Positions 1-7,841 of a stretch of 22,060 nucleotides of DNA are shown here, piece by piece. The notes beneath the pieces are model-generated. The model was not told the DNA's origin. It worked only from the letters and a program-made list of their open reading frames with translations, and did not search any database. Both the position numbers and the translations under genes were made by a program. How positions within the stretch are numbered: the first letter of the stretch is position 1; every line of letters begins with the position of its first letter. The DNA lies in contig JAEDHF010000013.1 in the NCBI GenBank assembly GCA_016297165.1, forward strand, positions 1 to 22,060, in the 5' to 3' direction. Source of the DNA: Oscillospiraceae bacterium. GTDB taxonomy: Bacteria > Bacillota > Clostridia > Oscillospirales > Ruminococcaceae.

Positions 1-274
1 ATAAGTCGGAATCAATCTTTGTTGAAACCTCATATAATCTCGAGGTGGGAGTATTATGTGTATCAGCTGTCATAATAACTTTCATATTAAGCCGGTTACA
101 TATTTCGAATATTTCGCAATGATCCGTTGCAATTATTACATCAGCGAATTGTTTGCATTTTATAGCTTGTTGATAAACCCACCAAATCATAGGCTTACCG
201 CATATATCAACTATAGGCTTACCGGGGAGTCTTGAAGATTGGTAGCGAGCAGGAATTACACCAATTATTTTCAT
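1..274 (-). CDS. KdsB-like CMP-sugar synthetase, N-terminal part (runs off the left edge)
   Basis: About 91 N-terminal residues are present. They open with MKIIGVIPARYQSSRLPGKP, the nucleotide-binding signature of 3-deoxy-manno-octulosonate cytidylyltransferase (KdsB), followed by a GKPMIWW segment, an ATDH motif at about residues 62-65 and a TSRLYEVS segment that matches the TERLAEV stretch of classical KdsB. The family couples CTP to a keto-deoxy sugar acid to give a CMP-sugar. The start is the ATG at 272-274 behind AAGGAG. It lies 72 bases after the flippase stop, in the same direction, so it is probably the next gene of the capsule operon. In a Gram-positive background the product is unlikely to serve lipid A; a CMP-activated ulosonic acid for the capsule is the likelier role (inference). 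The SpsF family is a less likely alternative. Confidence 0.85.
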   Translation of the reverse strand, partial: MKIIGVIPARYQSSRLPGKPIVDICGKPMIWWVYQQAIKCKQFADVIIATDHCEIFEICNRLNMKVIMTADTHNTPTSRLYEVSTKIDSDL

Positions 275-346
275 GTTATTTCTCCTTATTAAAATTGTCA
301 TGGAATTATAATCCACAGGTTTTGTGATCTGCTATTCATATATAAG

Positions 347-1792
347 CTATTTTTTCAACAGCTTGCTTTTTAATAATGTCATACAATCTTTAGTAAGCGG
401 GTTCTTCAATACAATAAGCATTCCAAAATACACTATCATTGACAATACTACGGAAATAGAAACATACAGTATGATGTTAATGCTCATTAGTGATAACAGA
501 TAGCATATAGGAACAATAGGCATGGCGGAAACGATATACTGCCATGTTTTGTTGAAAACTTGTTTTAATGGTATATATTTTGAAAAGAAGAACAGATTTA
601 TTATAAGTTCGATAAATTCCGCCAAAACTGTGGCAACAGCAGCGCCGTTCTGAGCAAATAATGGTATAAGTACGAAATTTACTATAAGATTCAGTATGGC
701 TGCTATACCTGTTGAAACAAGATTGTGCCTTTCTTTTTTCAGCGGTATAAAATAATGCAATACAATAAAAGAGTTTAATGGCACAAGAATACCTCTTAAC
801 GCCATTATCTTTGAGGTTAAATCGGCTTCAGAAAAAGAATCGCCGCTAAAAATCAATATGGCCGGCATACTGAGCAAAATTAGCCCTAATGTTGCAGGTA
901 TAGAGAGTATAAAAATACAATTTATCGCCTTAATTGATATTTTTCTTACTTCTTCAATCATATTTCTTTCTGCATAATACGATATGCGAGGGGTAAGCAC
1001 CAATGTAACGGAACTGATTGCAGAAGTAATTATTACACTTATTTTATGCGAAGCACTATATAATCCTACTGCTTCATCGTTTGCAAGAAAACCCAGCATT
1101 GTTGAATCCATAACGGTAAATACTTGTATAAATGCACTCATCAGAAAAAGCGCAAATATAGGCCTCAGGTGTTTTTTGCAATCAGGTTTTATCTTACTTT
1201 TCCAATCTATATATTTTCTTGAATGAACAAAATTAAATATAAAAGCTCCACCATTTGAAATCACCTGTATTGCAGCGTATTTCCATATGTCACTTTGAGC
1301 TTTTACAAATAAGAGCATACATATCAATGATATTATCTGAACAACACATGTCCGAACCGCTATATATTTGTAATCTTCAACAGCTCCATAAAGCCATTCC
1401 ATGCCTATCGCAGTTAATCCGATGGTAAGGCTGTTTATCAGAAGAAGTTCACGGTAAGGCGTAAGAACTTCTAAAGCAAATACTATTGCAAAAAACAGCC
1501 CGTAAGAAACGATAACAGATACTGAATTTACCAACATTATTTCCCTGGCGGTTTTGCTGAGGGCAGTTCTGTCATCACGAACCCTGGCACATTCTCTTAT
1601 TCCATAATTCTGGATTCCCAGCATAGCAAGTAGGGTAAAATATACTACAAATGATTTTGAAAAATCAATTTTCCCCATTCCCTCGGGGAGTAGAATTCTT
1701 GAAGCGTAGGAGAAGCTTATTACCGGGAAAATAAGAGTCGCTATCGTTTTTAATACGCTGTAAAATGAGTTTTTGATTATTGATTTGGACAT
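347..1792 (-). CDS. Wzx-type polysaccharide flippase
   Basis: A 481-residue, highly hydrophobic protein of the MATE/MOP superfamily with roughly 12-14 predicted membrane segments from residue 5 to the C-terminus. It has the N-terminal pattern of Wzx/RfbX flippases: a Lys/Ser-rich start, then FPVISFSYASRILLPEGMGKIDFSKS. Its expected role is to flip undecaprenyl-pyrophosphate-linked repeat units across the membrane. I chose the ATG at 1790-1792 (MSKSIIKN) because AAGG sits 8 bases upstream and the start then follows the upstream glycosyltransferase stop by 7 bases; the longer frame to 1825 would run back into that gene. It is the sixth gene of the operon. The specific cargo cannot be read from the sequence. 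Confidence 0.9.
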   Translation of the reverse strand: MSKSIIKNSFYSVLKTIATLIFPVISFSYASRILLPEGMGKIDFSKSFVVYFTLLAMLGIQNYGIRECARVRDDRTALSKTAREIMLVNSVSVIVSYGLFFAIVFALEVLTPYRELLLINSLTIGLTAIGMEWLYGAVEDYKYIAVRTCVVQIISLICMLLFVKAQSDIWKYAAIQVISNGGAFIFNFVHSRKYIDWKSKIKPDCKKHLRPIFALFLMSAFIQVFTVMDSTMLGFLANDEAVGLYSASHKISVIITSAISSVTLVLTPRISYYAERNMIEEVRKISIKAINCIFILSIPATLGLILLSMPAILIFSGDSFSEADLTSKIMALRGILVPLNSFIVLHYFIPLKKERHNLVSTGIAAILNLIVNFVLIPLFAQNGAAVATVLAEFIELIINLFFFSKYIPLKQVFNKTWQYIVSAMPIVPICYLLSLMSINIILYVSISVVLSMIVYFGMLIVLKNPLTKDCMTLLKSKLLKK

Positions 1793-1799
1793 TGTAATG

Positions 1800-2816
1800 T
1801 TACCTTCGTCTGACAACGCGAACACACTTTTTAAGTAGATATATAAGGTACACTTTAAACCAATTTAGCTTTTTAAGCTTTAGGAGCAATTTGGCAGAAC
1901 CCCCAACTTCGTCCTCGTTATATTTAGTGAACACATCATTTTCATCGAGATAATTAATAAGATAATTACATTGACCTATTTTCTCTTTAAAGCTCTTTGG
2001 GTTTTGTCTTGAAAAGAGACTCATAATACTTGATGAAAATGCACCTAAGACTCTTGAATTTACCGATTTCTGATAAGTAGAAAAATCATCTCCCATAGCG
2101 ATTAAGTTGACTAATTCTGAATGAAAATTAACAACTTTTTCGATAAAAAATTTATCGTATGTATGTGTATAAGAAGTGCAATTATATCTATAGTGATGCA
2201 ATACTTCCGGCAAGCAATAGAACTTACAAATATTTCTGAAAGAATCAAATTTAAAAACTAAATCATCACAATAACTAACATTAGTTTTAAACGTGATTTC
2301 TTTAACTGTTGAAGCTCGAAAAAAAACATGCCATATTAAACCCGTAACCATATATAAAGACAGCGCTCTTTCTAAATCTGATTTTTCAACTAATTCTTCC
2401 TTATTTGTAAAGCTATACATGTAGCTACTTCTTTTCATTTTTTTTCCATCAAAATAGTCAAAATCAAAAACGACAGCGTCGGAATCAGTACTTTTAGCTT
2501 TATCCAAGACTGTTGCAATAAGATTTAGCTCAATCCAGTCATCAGAGTCCAAAAAATATATCCATTCGCCGGTACATATATCCATACCCACTTGTCTTGC
2601 ACTTGCGACGCCGCCGTTTTCTTTATGAATAACCCTTATTCGTGAATCCTTTTCGCTGTAAACGTCACAGATTCTGCCGCAATTATCGGGAGAGCCATCG
2701 TCAACAAGAATAATTTCTAGGTTTTGATATGTCTGGTTGATTACGCTTTCTACGCATTGAGAAAGATATTTTTCAACGTTATAAACGGGTATTATTATTG
2801 ATACTAAATCGTTCAT
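1800..2816 (-). CDS. Family 2 glycosyltransferase
   Basis: A 338-residue GT-A fold enzyme. VSIIIPVYNVEKYL at the N-terminus, the VDDGSPDNC nucleotide-binding stretch near residues 38-46 and FLDSDDWIE near residues 88-96 (metal-binding DxD region) are the standard GT2 signatures. The C-terminal 200 residues are less conserved, basic at the very end (KKCVRVVRRR), and probably membrane-peripheral. It should add one sugar from a nucleotide-sugar donor to the lipid-linked capsule repeat unit on the cytoplasmic face; donor and linkage are not predictable here. The ATG lies one base after the stop of the polymerase gene with AGGAG upstream, so translation is probably coupled. Confidence 0.92.
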   Translation of the reverse strand: MNDLVSIIIPVYNVEKYLSQCVESVINQTYQNLEIILVDDGSPDNCGRICDVYSEKDSRIRVIHKENGGVASARQVGMDICTGEWIYFLDSDDWIELNLIATVLDKAKSTDSDAVVFDFDYFDGKKMKRSSYMYSFTNKEELVEKSDLERALSLYMVTGLIWHVFFRASTVKEITFKTNVSYCDDLVFKFDSFRNICKFYCLPEVLHHYRYNCTSYTHTYDKFFIEKVVNFHSELVNLIAMGDDFSTYQKSVNSRVLGAFSSSIMSLFSRQNPKSFKEKIGQCNYLINYLDENDVFTKYNEDEVGGSAKLLLKLKKLNWFKVYLIYLLKKCVRVVRRR

Positions 2817-2817
2817 C

Positions 2818-3999
2818 TTATCTCCTTACGACTGATACAATATTGTTATTATTTGACAGCAAATCGATATTATATGCATATACTAGTAAGGCGGGAAAAT
2901 ATATGCTTGCGAAATAACTTTCAGTCAAACATGAAATACCAAAAGCAAGCATACACACATTAAGTAATGAAGTCATGGTCCTGTCTTTGCAAGATTTCAT
3001 TCTTGAGAGATTCATTGCCACCATTATGACAAAAAACACCATGGAAAATATACCGCCAATAAGCAATATTTCCAAGAATATATTATGCGAATAATAATAT
3101 CTATTGTGCCATAATATCCAGCCGCCTTCGTAATAATAACCATATCCGAATAACGGCGAACGAACTATCAAGTTAAACGTCAAATCCCATATCTCTGTCC
3201 GTCCTGTTAGGGTAATACTTTTGCCCAGAAAGCCTTCTATAAAGCCACTGAAGATATCCTGTATTCTGAAAACTACAATAGCAAAAAAAGCCACAATTAT
3301 GACAAACAATATCCACTCGCTTCTAAATACAGCTTCAGCTTTTTTTCGGTAAAACAAAAACAGATACGCCAACAACACAAGCGCAGATACAACGCAAGTA
3401 GCTGACCATGTTATAAATACAGATGCAAACATAGCTACCAAGCTTATTATGGATATGGCGGTGTTGCTTCTGTTTTTTATATTACACAATAGTATTAAAA
3501 AGGAAAAGATCATAAATGGTGCCAACTGATTATCTATATTTATAAAACCATACTTATAATAATAGTAATCATGCAAGGTTATCCCGTTCGGGAACAAAAA
3601 CAGGCATATAAACTCCCCGGACCACAGAACAAATATAAAAAATGTGAGAACATCGTTAAGAACCCTTAAATTTTTGCTAATTCCAAGTGTTAAAAGTAAC
3701 GAGAAAGTCACTGTGCTTACAAGCAACACTACCGCACGAAAAACATTACTGGAATTAATCAAGCTTGTTATAACAAAGCTAGAATAAAACAGTATAATGG
3801 AAACAACGCCGATAGATATCTTTCTGATAATAAGAAATAATGCTAATATTATAACTGATGAAGCAGCTTTTAAATAATCAAAAACGTTTCCTATTGAGGC
3901 AAAATTGCTTGAGTTCAGAAATGCCGGCACCATAAATGGTAGCATAAGTAAAAAAACCAAAATACGCTTTGAAAAAACCTTTGTTACGATATCATTCAT
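2818..3999 (-). CDS. Wzy-like O-antigen/capsule polymerase
   Basis: A 393-residue protein made almost entirely of hydrophobic helices (about 10-12). It carries a large loop with GRTEIWDLTFNLI followed by RSPLFGYGYYYEGG and a HNIFLEILLIGGI segment, the usual layout of the O-antigen ligase/polymerase (Wzy_C) family. By position between flippase and transferases it should polymerise flipped repeat units outside the membrane. Ligase and polymerase cannot be separated by sequence alone; polymerase is favoured because this is a Gram-positive-type cluster. Its start directly abuts the stop of the DUF115 gene, with GGAG as ribosome-binding site. The many TTA/ATA/AAT codons make this one of the most AT-rich genes in the window. 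Confidence 0.85.
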   Translation of the reverse strand: MNDIVTKVFSKRILVFLLMLPFMVPAFLNSSNFASIGNVFDYLKAASSVIILALFLIIRKISIGVVSIILFYSSFVITSLINSSNVFRAVVLLVSTVTFSLLLTLGISKNLRVLNDVLTFFIFVLWSGEFICLFLFPNGITLHDYYYYKYGFINIDNQLAPFMIFSFLILLCNIKNRSNTAISIISLVAMFASVFITWSATCVVSALVLLAYLFLFYRKKAEAVFRSEWILFVIIVAFFAIVVFRIQDIFSGFIEGFLGKSITLTGRTEIWDLTFNLIVRSPLFGYGYYYEGGWILWHNRYYYSHNIFLEILLIGGIFSMVFFVIMVAMNLSRMKSCKDRTMTSLLNVCMLAFGISCLTESYFASIYFPALLVYAYNIDLLSNNNNIVSVVRR

Positions 4000-4815
4000 T
4001 TATTTCTCCGAATTTTCATCAAACAGACTGTCAAAATCAACTCTGTCAAACACCTCAAGTTTTCCACCACGGGTCGCATTTTTGATAACAATGCCGTTTT
4101 CATTGCAATAGTTAAGCATTTTATAATAAGACATAGTCATTGACTTTACATCTGCTAATTCACTGTCATTAGGAGCAGAATAATAGTGAGACTTAATATT
4201 GTAATTTTTCACGATTTTGCCATGTTCATCAATTTCATATGAGTAATTGTGATCAAAGCCGAGAAGATATATTTCCGAATAACCCATATATGCAGCAATC
4301 TGCATTAGAACATAAGACACCGTGCTGGTTACATAAACACACTTTTTAAGTTCTTCGCTAAAATCACATTTTTTGTTTGATAATGGCTGATGTGTACGCA
4401 AACAAACAGCATTTTTCAAATCTACTTTGTTGTGTCTCCAACGATAGCTTCCTATGTACACGTTGCAATCGCACCCGTTAATAATGTCTTCTTCCAATTC
4501 CAAATATCTATCCACAGCCGCATAATATTTGGGACGCCAATCGGTTTCTGAGAAAATTTTATAAATAAAGTTTGAAGCAAAACAATCTTCATTTATCAGC
4601 TTATCTAAATCCTGTGCAGTAAGGCTTGGCCCGTTTCCTATTATAAAGCAACGTTTTCCTTTGCAACTGTCTTTTATCTCTGCGAAGTGCTTATCAAAAT
4701 TGTGTTGCTTATTAAGCTTTGCATAGAAATGATAATCACTATTATAGACTATGCATCTTATCAAACGATGAATGGGTTTTAATTTATATATCTTTTGTCT
4801 TATCGATTGTTTCAT
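4000..4815 (-). CDS. DUF115 / MptE-like (Maf-type) protein, putative glycosyltransferase
   Basis: A 271-residue soluble protein with KRCFIIGNGPSLTAQDLDKL near residues 54-73, the hallmark of the DUF115 (6-hydroxymethylpterin pyrophosphokinase MptE-like) domain. A second strand, IYLLGFDHNYSY, lies near residues 192-203. In Maf proteins the same domain is linked to transfer of CMP-activated nonulosonic acids onto flagellin, and DUF115 genes also occur inside capsule clusters. Here it sits between GT8 and polymerase genes with zero-base junctions on both sides, and a CMP-sugar synthetase gene follows later in the operon. I infer that it transfers the CMP-ulosonic acid to the repeat unit. A pterin role is unlikely in this context. 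Confidence 0.75.
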   Translation of the reverse strand: MKQSIRQKIYKLKPIHRLIRCIVYNSDYHFYAKLNKQHNFDKHFAEIKDSCKGKRCFIIGNGPSLTAQDLDKLINEDCFASNFIYKIFSETDWRPKYYAAVDRYLELEEDIINGCDCNVYIGSYRWRHNKVDLKNAVCLRTHQPLSNKKCDFSEELKKCVYVTSTVSYVLMQIAAYMGYSEIYLLGFDHNYSYEIDEHGKIVKNYNIKSHYYSAPNDSELADVKSMTMSYYKMLNYCNENGIVIKNATRGGKLEVFDRVDFDSLFDENSEK

Positions 4816-5802
4816 TTATTTCCTCCCTCTCATCATCGGCACAACCCTGGCATGCAGAATCCCCGCAATTCCCACAGCCAACCCTCTCGGCAAGGCATTA
4901 AATATCTTTACCGCAAGCTTCTTTTTGCCTGACCGGTTATCCTTTCTCATAGGCACATCAGCCCATGGCGACATAGCCTTATATCTGAGCCATTCGCCTG
5001 CATAAGGGTGCTTACAGCCTTCTATCCACGGACGAAGCGATAAAAAGCTTGTAGTGAAATGCACAATAGCGGGATTTTTAACCGCTTCAACCACTTCCGT
5101 TTCGGAATAGAATTCCGAAGGCTTGCGGTATTTAAGAAGCTCTTTATATGAAAAATCAAATGCTGCCGTATAGCAGTTGTATCTGAAATCAAGAATTTTG
5201 ATTTTATTGCTGATAGTTCCGTTGATAACGCCCTGATCTACATAAGGCGTATTTCCGCCGTATTTGTTTATAAACCCAACAAAACTTTTGCAAGCGCTAT
5301 TTTTACGCCAATTATCTAAATCTATAAGCATCATGCCGGCATTTATGTAATTATCGGAGGGGTTAAGTTCGATATTAGCCTTATGATTGTCACTTATGCA
5401 GTCTCTTACACCACCGCAGTAATATTCGCCAAGCTCGGTATTATACATCTCGGTAAGAGAATCATTTATCAGCATATCGCAGTCAAGATATAATGCTTTA
5501 TGTACGTCTTCGGGCAATATCTTTTCAAGAAATAATCTTGAAAATGTGCTCAGCGACCACCTTGCATTGGTGTGTATTTCTACACCTGCGAGTTCGTGAA
5601 GATTAGGAATTCTATTTAATACCAATATCCTGCCATATTGTTCCGCAATAGCGTTAAGCTTTGATTTGTTATCTTCATCAATACCGTCATCAAGAATATA
5701 TACAACAATTTCTTCGCAGTCTTTATTATTCTCAAACAAGGAAATCATAGATATTCCGAGAATTTCCGCAAAATTGTTATCGCTTGCATATACGATATTC
5801 AT
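4816..5802 (-). CDS. Family 8 glycosyltransferase
   Basis: A 328-residue retaining GT-A enzyme. MNIVYASDNNFAEILGISMI at the N-terminus, the DxD metal site in YLDCDMLI (Asp107, Asp109), the INAGMMLIDLDNWR stretch and a C-terminal VHFT...W segment (near residues 257-270) are typical of GT8 (LgtC/WaaJ/Gal-GlcA transferases). Such enzymes transfer galactose or glucose from UDP-sugars, which fits a galE gene directly upstream with no intervening base. The C-terminal 40 residues are rich in Arg/Lys with a hydrophobic stretch (LAVGIAGILHARVV), compatible with membrane association. The acceptor is unknown. Confidence 0.92.
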   Translation of the reverse strand: MNIVYASDNNFAEILGISMISLFENNKDCEEIVVYILDDGIDEDNKSKLNAIAEQYGRILVLNRIPNLHELAGVEIHTNARWSLSTFSRLFLEKILPEDVHKALYLDCDMLINDSLTEMYNTELGEYYCGGVRDCISDNHKANIELNPSDNYINAGMMLIDLDNWRKNSACKSFVGFINKYGGNTPYVDQGVINGTISNKIKILDFRYNCYTAAFDFSYKELLKYRKPSEFYSETEVVEAVKNPAIVHFTTSFLSLRPWIEGCKHPYAGEWLRYKAMSPWADVPMRKDNRSGKKKLAVKIFNALPRGLAVGIAGILHARVVPMMRGRK

Positions 5803-6786
5803 TTACCTCTCCAATCCGTTAAGCCCCACATACCAATTAACCGCATGCTCGACAATAACATCTATATCTGAAAATCTCGGCTTCCAACCGAGAATGTTTT
5901 TCGCTCTTTCTGCGCTTCCGACAAGAACAGGAGGGTCTCCGGGACGCCTGTCGGTCAGAGTAACCTTGAATTCCTTACCCGTAACCTTTTTAACCGATTC
6001 AATTACTTCAAGCACAGAGGTTCCGTTTTCGTTTCCAAGATTGAAAAAGCCGCTTTCGCCGCCCTTGTCGAGATATTCGAGCGCCAGTAAATGCGCCTCC
6101 GCAAGGTCGGTAACATGGATATAATCCCTGATACAGGTGCCGTCTCTTGTGGGATAATCTGAGCCGAAAACCTTTATATCGGGGCGCTTTCCGTATGCAG
6201 CGTCGATAACAAGGGGAATAATATGGGTTTCGGGGTTATGGTTTTCGCCGATTTCCCCGTCAGGGTCTGCTCCTGCGGCATTAAAATATCTCAGTGCCGT
6301 AAATTTCAGTCCGTACGCTTTATTGTAATCCTTAAAAATGCGTTCTACCATAAGCTTTGTAGCGCCGTAAGGGTTAATGGGATTCTGGGGCATATCTTCC
6401 GTAATCGGAAGCCTTTCGGGCACTCCGTAGGTAGCGCAGGTGGAGGAGAAAATAATTTTGTTGCACCCATGTCTGCGCATAGCTTCCAGCAGATTTATGG
6501 TATTACATACGTTATTTATATAATATTTCGAAGGCTCGTCAACGCTTTCTCCCACATAGGCGAATGCAGCAAAGTGAAATACGGCTTCTATTTTGTTTTC
6601 CGAAAAAACCTTGTCCAGCGCCGCCGTATCCGCAAGGTCGGCTTCAATGAACCTGCCCCACTTTACAGCCTCTTTGTGACCGTAAATCAGGTTGTCATAA
6701 ACAATGGTATCATAACCCTTTTTTGAAAGCAGCTTGTTGATATGACTGCCTATGTATCCTGCTCCGCCGCAAATAAGAATTGACAC
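5803..6786 (-). CDS. galE: UDP-glucose 4-epimerase
   Basis: A 327-residue extended short-chain dehydrogenase. The NAD-binding GGAGYIGSH spans residues 7-15, the catalytic Ser/Thr lies in FSSTCATYG (about 113-121), and YGATK gives Tyr140/Lys144. TALRYFNAAGA and DGTCIRDYIHVTDLA are strong GalE signatures. It interconverts UDP-glucose and UDP-galactose, feeding the GT8 enzyme encoded next. I start it at the GTG at 6784-6786 because GGGGGAG stands six bases upstream and the NAD motif then falls at the normal distance; an upstream in-frame extension to 6852 lacks a site and encodes a Cys/Arg-rich, non-family stretch. It is the first gene of the capsule operon. Confidence 0.95.
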   Translation of the reverse strand: MSILICGGAGYIGSHINKLLSKKGYDTIVYDNLIYGHKEAVKWGRFIEADLADTAALDKVFSENKIEAVFHFAAFAYVGESVDEPSKYYINNVCNTINLLEAMRRHGCNKIIFSSTCATYGVPERLPITEDMPQNPINPYGATKLMVERIFKDYNKAYGLKFTALRYFNAAGADPDGEIGENHNPETHIIPLVIDAAYGKRPDIKVFGSDYPTRDGTCIRDYIHVTDLAEAHLLALEYLDKGGESGFFNLGNENGTSVLEVIESVKKVTGKEFKVTLTDRRPGDPPVLVGSAERAKNILGWKPRFSDIDVIVEHAVNWYVGLNGLER

Positions 6787-6864
6787 TATACACTCCCCCA
6801 ATTCTACTCTTCTATGTGCCCTGGCACAAAAAGCGCCAAGGCACACCCACAAACATACTATTTA

Positions 6865-6893
6865 ATTATATCACCCCATTCAGTTTAAGTCAA
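6865..6893 (-). promoter_or_regulatory. Sigma-A promoter of the capsule (galE) operon
   Basis: On the minus strand, TTGACT (6888-6893), a 17-base spacer and TATAAT (6865-6870) preceded by TGA give a near-perfect vegetative promoter with an extended -10. Transcription should start near 6858, leaving a leader of about 70 bases before the GTG of galE. The leader contains a short imperfect hairpin (TGGCGC...GTGCCA, about 6823-6839). Confidence 0.85.
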
Positions 6894-7150
6894 GCAAATA
6901 GTCGGAATTATCAACTATCTACGCCCAAATACGTTAATTTTCGACAAAAACCACAGCCGCTAAGGAGATTTATATATAAAGACTTCCGCCACAGAAAAAG
7001 GGACATTTCGCTGAATGCACATTAAGCCGAAAACGCCCCCGAACAATTCCGGAACGTTCCGTAGTCCTCGTCCATATCTTCTCCCCCACAATACTGCTGC
7101 CCCTCCCCACAACCCCAAAATTTCGTTACAATCCCTACCCCACCCCACCA
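6894..7150. other. Divergent intergenic region with G-rich minus strand
   Basis: No convincing gene is seen between the galE promoter and the promoter at 7151. It holds a perfect 12-base palindrome CGGAACGTTCCG (7050-7061). From about 7078 to 7148 there is a C-rich plus strand, so the minus strand has several runs of four or more G separated by short loops. A 79-codon minus-strand frame (6960-7199) spans it but has skewed Gly/Trp composition and no ribosome-binding site. Confidence 0.6.
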
Positions 7151-7179
7151 TTGACAAACCCATCCATTTATCATATAAT
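7151..7179 (+). promoter_or_regulatory. Consensus sigma-A promoter for the 169-residue protein gene
   Basis: TTGACA (7151-7156), a 17-base spacer and TATAAT (7174-7179) match the vegetative consensus at all twelve positions. The start of transcription should fall near 7186, about 30 bases before the chosen ATG at 7217. Confidence 0.88.
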
Positions 7180-7216
7180 GAGCATAAATAATGCAGCAAA
7201 ATGCGAGGTCATATTT

Positions 7217-7726
7217 ATGTCAAACCAACTGCTTAACTCATTATCCAAAGGGGAGCTTATTGAGCTAATAAACGCTTATTCGAAAAACTGGCTTGCTATG
7301 GACGGGGCATGGTTCCAGGCGGCGGAAAGAGAATTCGGAATGGACGCCGCTATGGAGCTGGACAGGCAGGCATGGAAGGTGTTTACCGTCGCCGAAGCGA
7401 GGAGAATAAAGAAATTTCTGAATCTGCCCGAGGAGGCAGGGCTCGAAGGCTTACAAAAGGCGCTTTCACTGCGCTTTTATGAAAATATCAACAACACTAA
7501 GTTTGTTTGCGGGGAAAACGAGCTTATATATAAAAACGTGGATTGCTTTGTGCAGAACGCAAGGCAAAGAAAGGGCATGGAGCTTCACCCCTGTAAATCC
7601 GTGGGCATTATCGAGTACTCCGAGTTTGCGAAGGTGATTGATTCACGGATAAAATGCGAATGCATAAGCTGTTATCCCGAAATAACCGATGATACCTGCT
7701 GCTGTTCGTGGAGGTTTACGCTATAA
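7217..7726 (+). CDS. Small cysteine-containing cytosolic protein (DUF6125-like)
   Basis: A 169-residue soluble protein. It starts MSNQLLNSLSKGELIELI, has an N-terminal helical half with LAMDGAWFQAAEREFGMDAAMELD, and ends with a Cys/His-rich half: HPCKSVGIIEYSEFA, IKCECISCYP and DTCCCSWRF. This arrangement resembles the small Firmicutes/Deltaproteobacteria family annotated as DUF6125; I recall it only by pattern. The clustered cysteines suggest metal binding, but no function is known to me. The ATG at 7217 is preferred over 7151 or 7178 because GAGG lies eight bases upstream and the upstream codons overlap the promoter. It is monocistronic, with its own promoter and terminator. Confidence 0.75.
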   Translation: MSNQLLNSLSKGELIELINAYSKNWLAMDGAWFQAAEREFGMDAAMELDRQAWKVFTVAEARRIKKFLNLPEEAGLEGLQKALSLRFYENINNTKFVCGENELIYKNVDCFVQNARQRKGMELHPCKSVGIIEYSEFAKVIDSRIKCECISCYPEITDDTCCCSWRFTL

Positions 7727-7732
7727 TAAAAC

Positions 7733-7775
7733 GCTCCGAGGGCTTAAGTTAAAGCCTTCGGAGCATTTTGTTTTT
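7733..7775 (+). terminator. Rho-independent terminator of the 7217-7726 gene
   Basis: GCTCCGAGGGCTT (7733-7745) pairs with AAGCCTTCGGAGC (7752-7764) as a 13-bp stem with one G-U pair and a six-base loop, followed by TTTTGTTTTT. Confidence 0.9.
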
Positions 7776-7781
7776 CTTGAA

Positions 7782-7811
7782 TAAAAAAAGATACCGGGGT
7801 TTCCCCCGGTA
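7782..7811 (-). terminator. Rho-independent terminator after the wall-protein gene
   Basis: On the minus strand TACCGGGG-GAAA-CCCCGGTA forms an 8-bp stem closed by a GAAA tetraloop (7792-7811) and is followed by a run of seven T (complement of 7783-7789). It faces the terminator at 7733-7775, so the two convergent units end back to back. Confidence 0.9.
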
Positions 7812-7819
7812 CCTTCCTC

Positions 7820-7839
7820 TCGTTTTGAGCTCAAAACGA
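7820..7839. repeat. Perfect 20-base palindrome
   Basis: TCGTTTTGAGCTCAAAACGA reads identically on both strands. It lies two bases beyond the stop codon of the wall-protein gene and just before that gene's terminator. It could be a second mRNA hairpin or a protein-binding site. Confidence 0.8.
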
Positions 7840-7841
7840 AA

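Noticed and set aside
6960..7199. 79-codon minus-strand frame in the galE upstream region
   Set aside because: Gly/Trp-rich composition from G-runs, no ribosome-binding site, and it overlaps the consensus promoter at 7151-7179.
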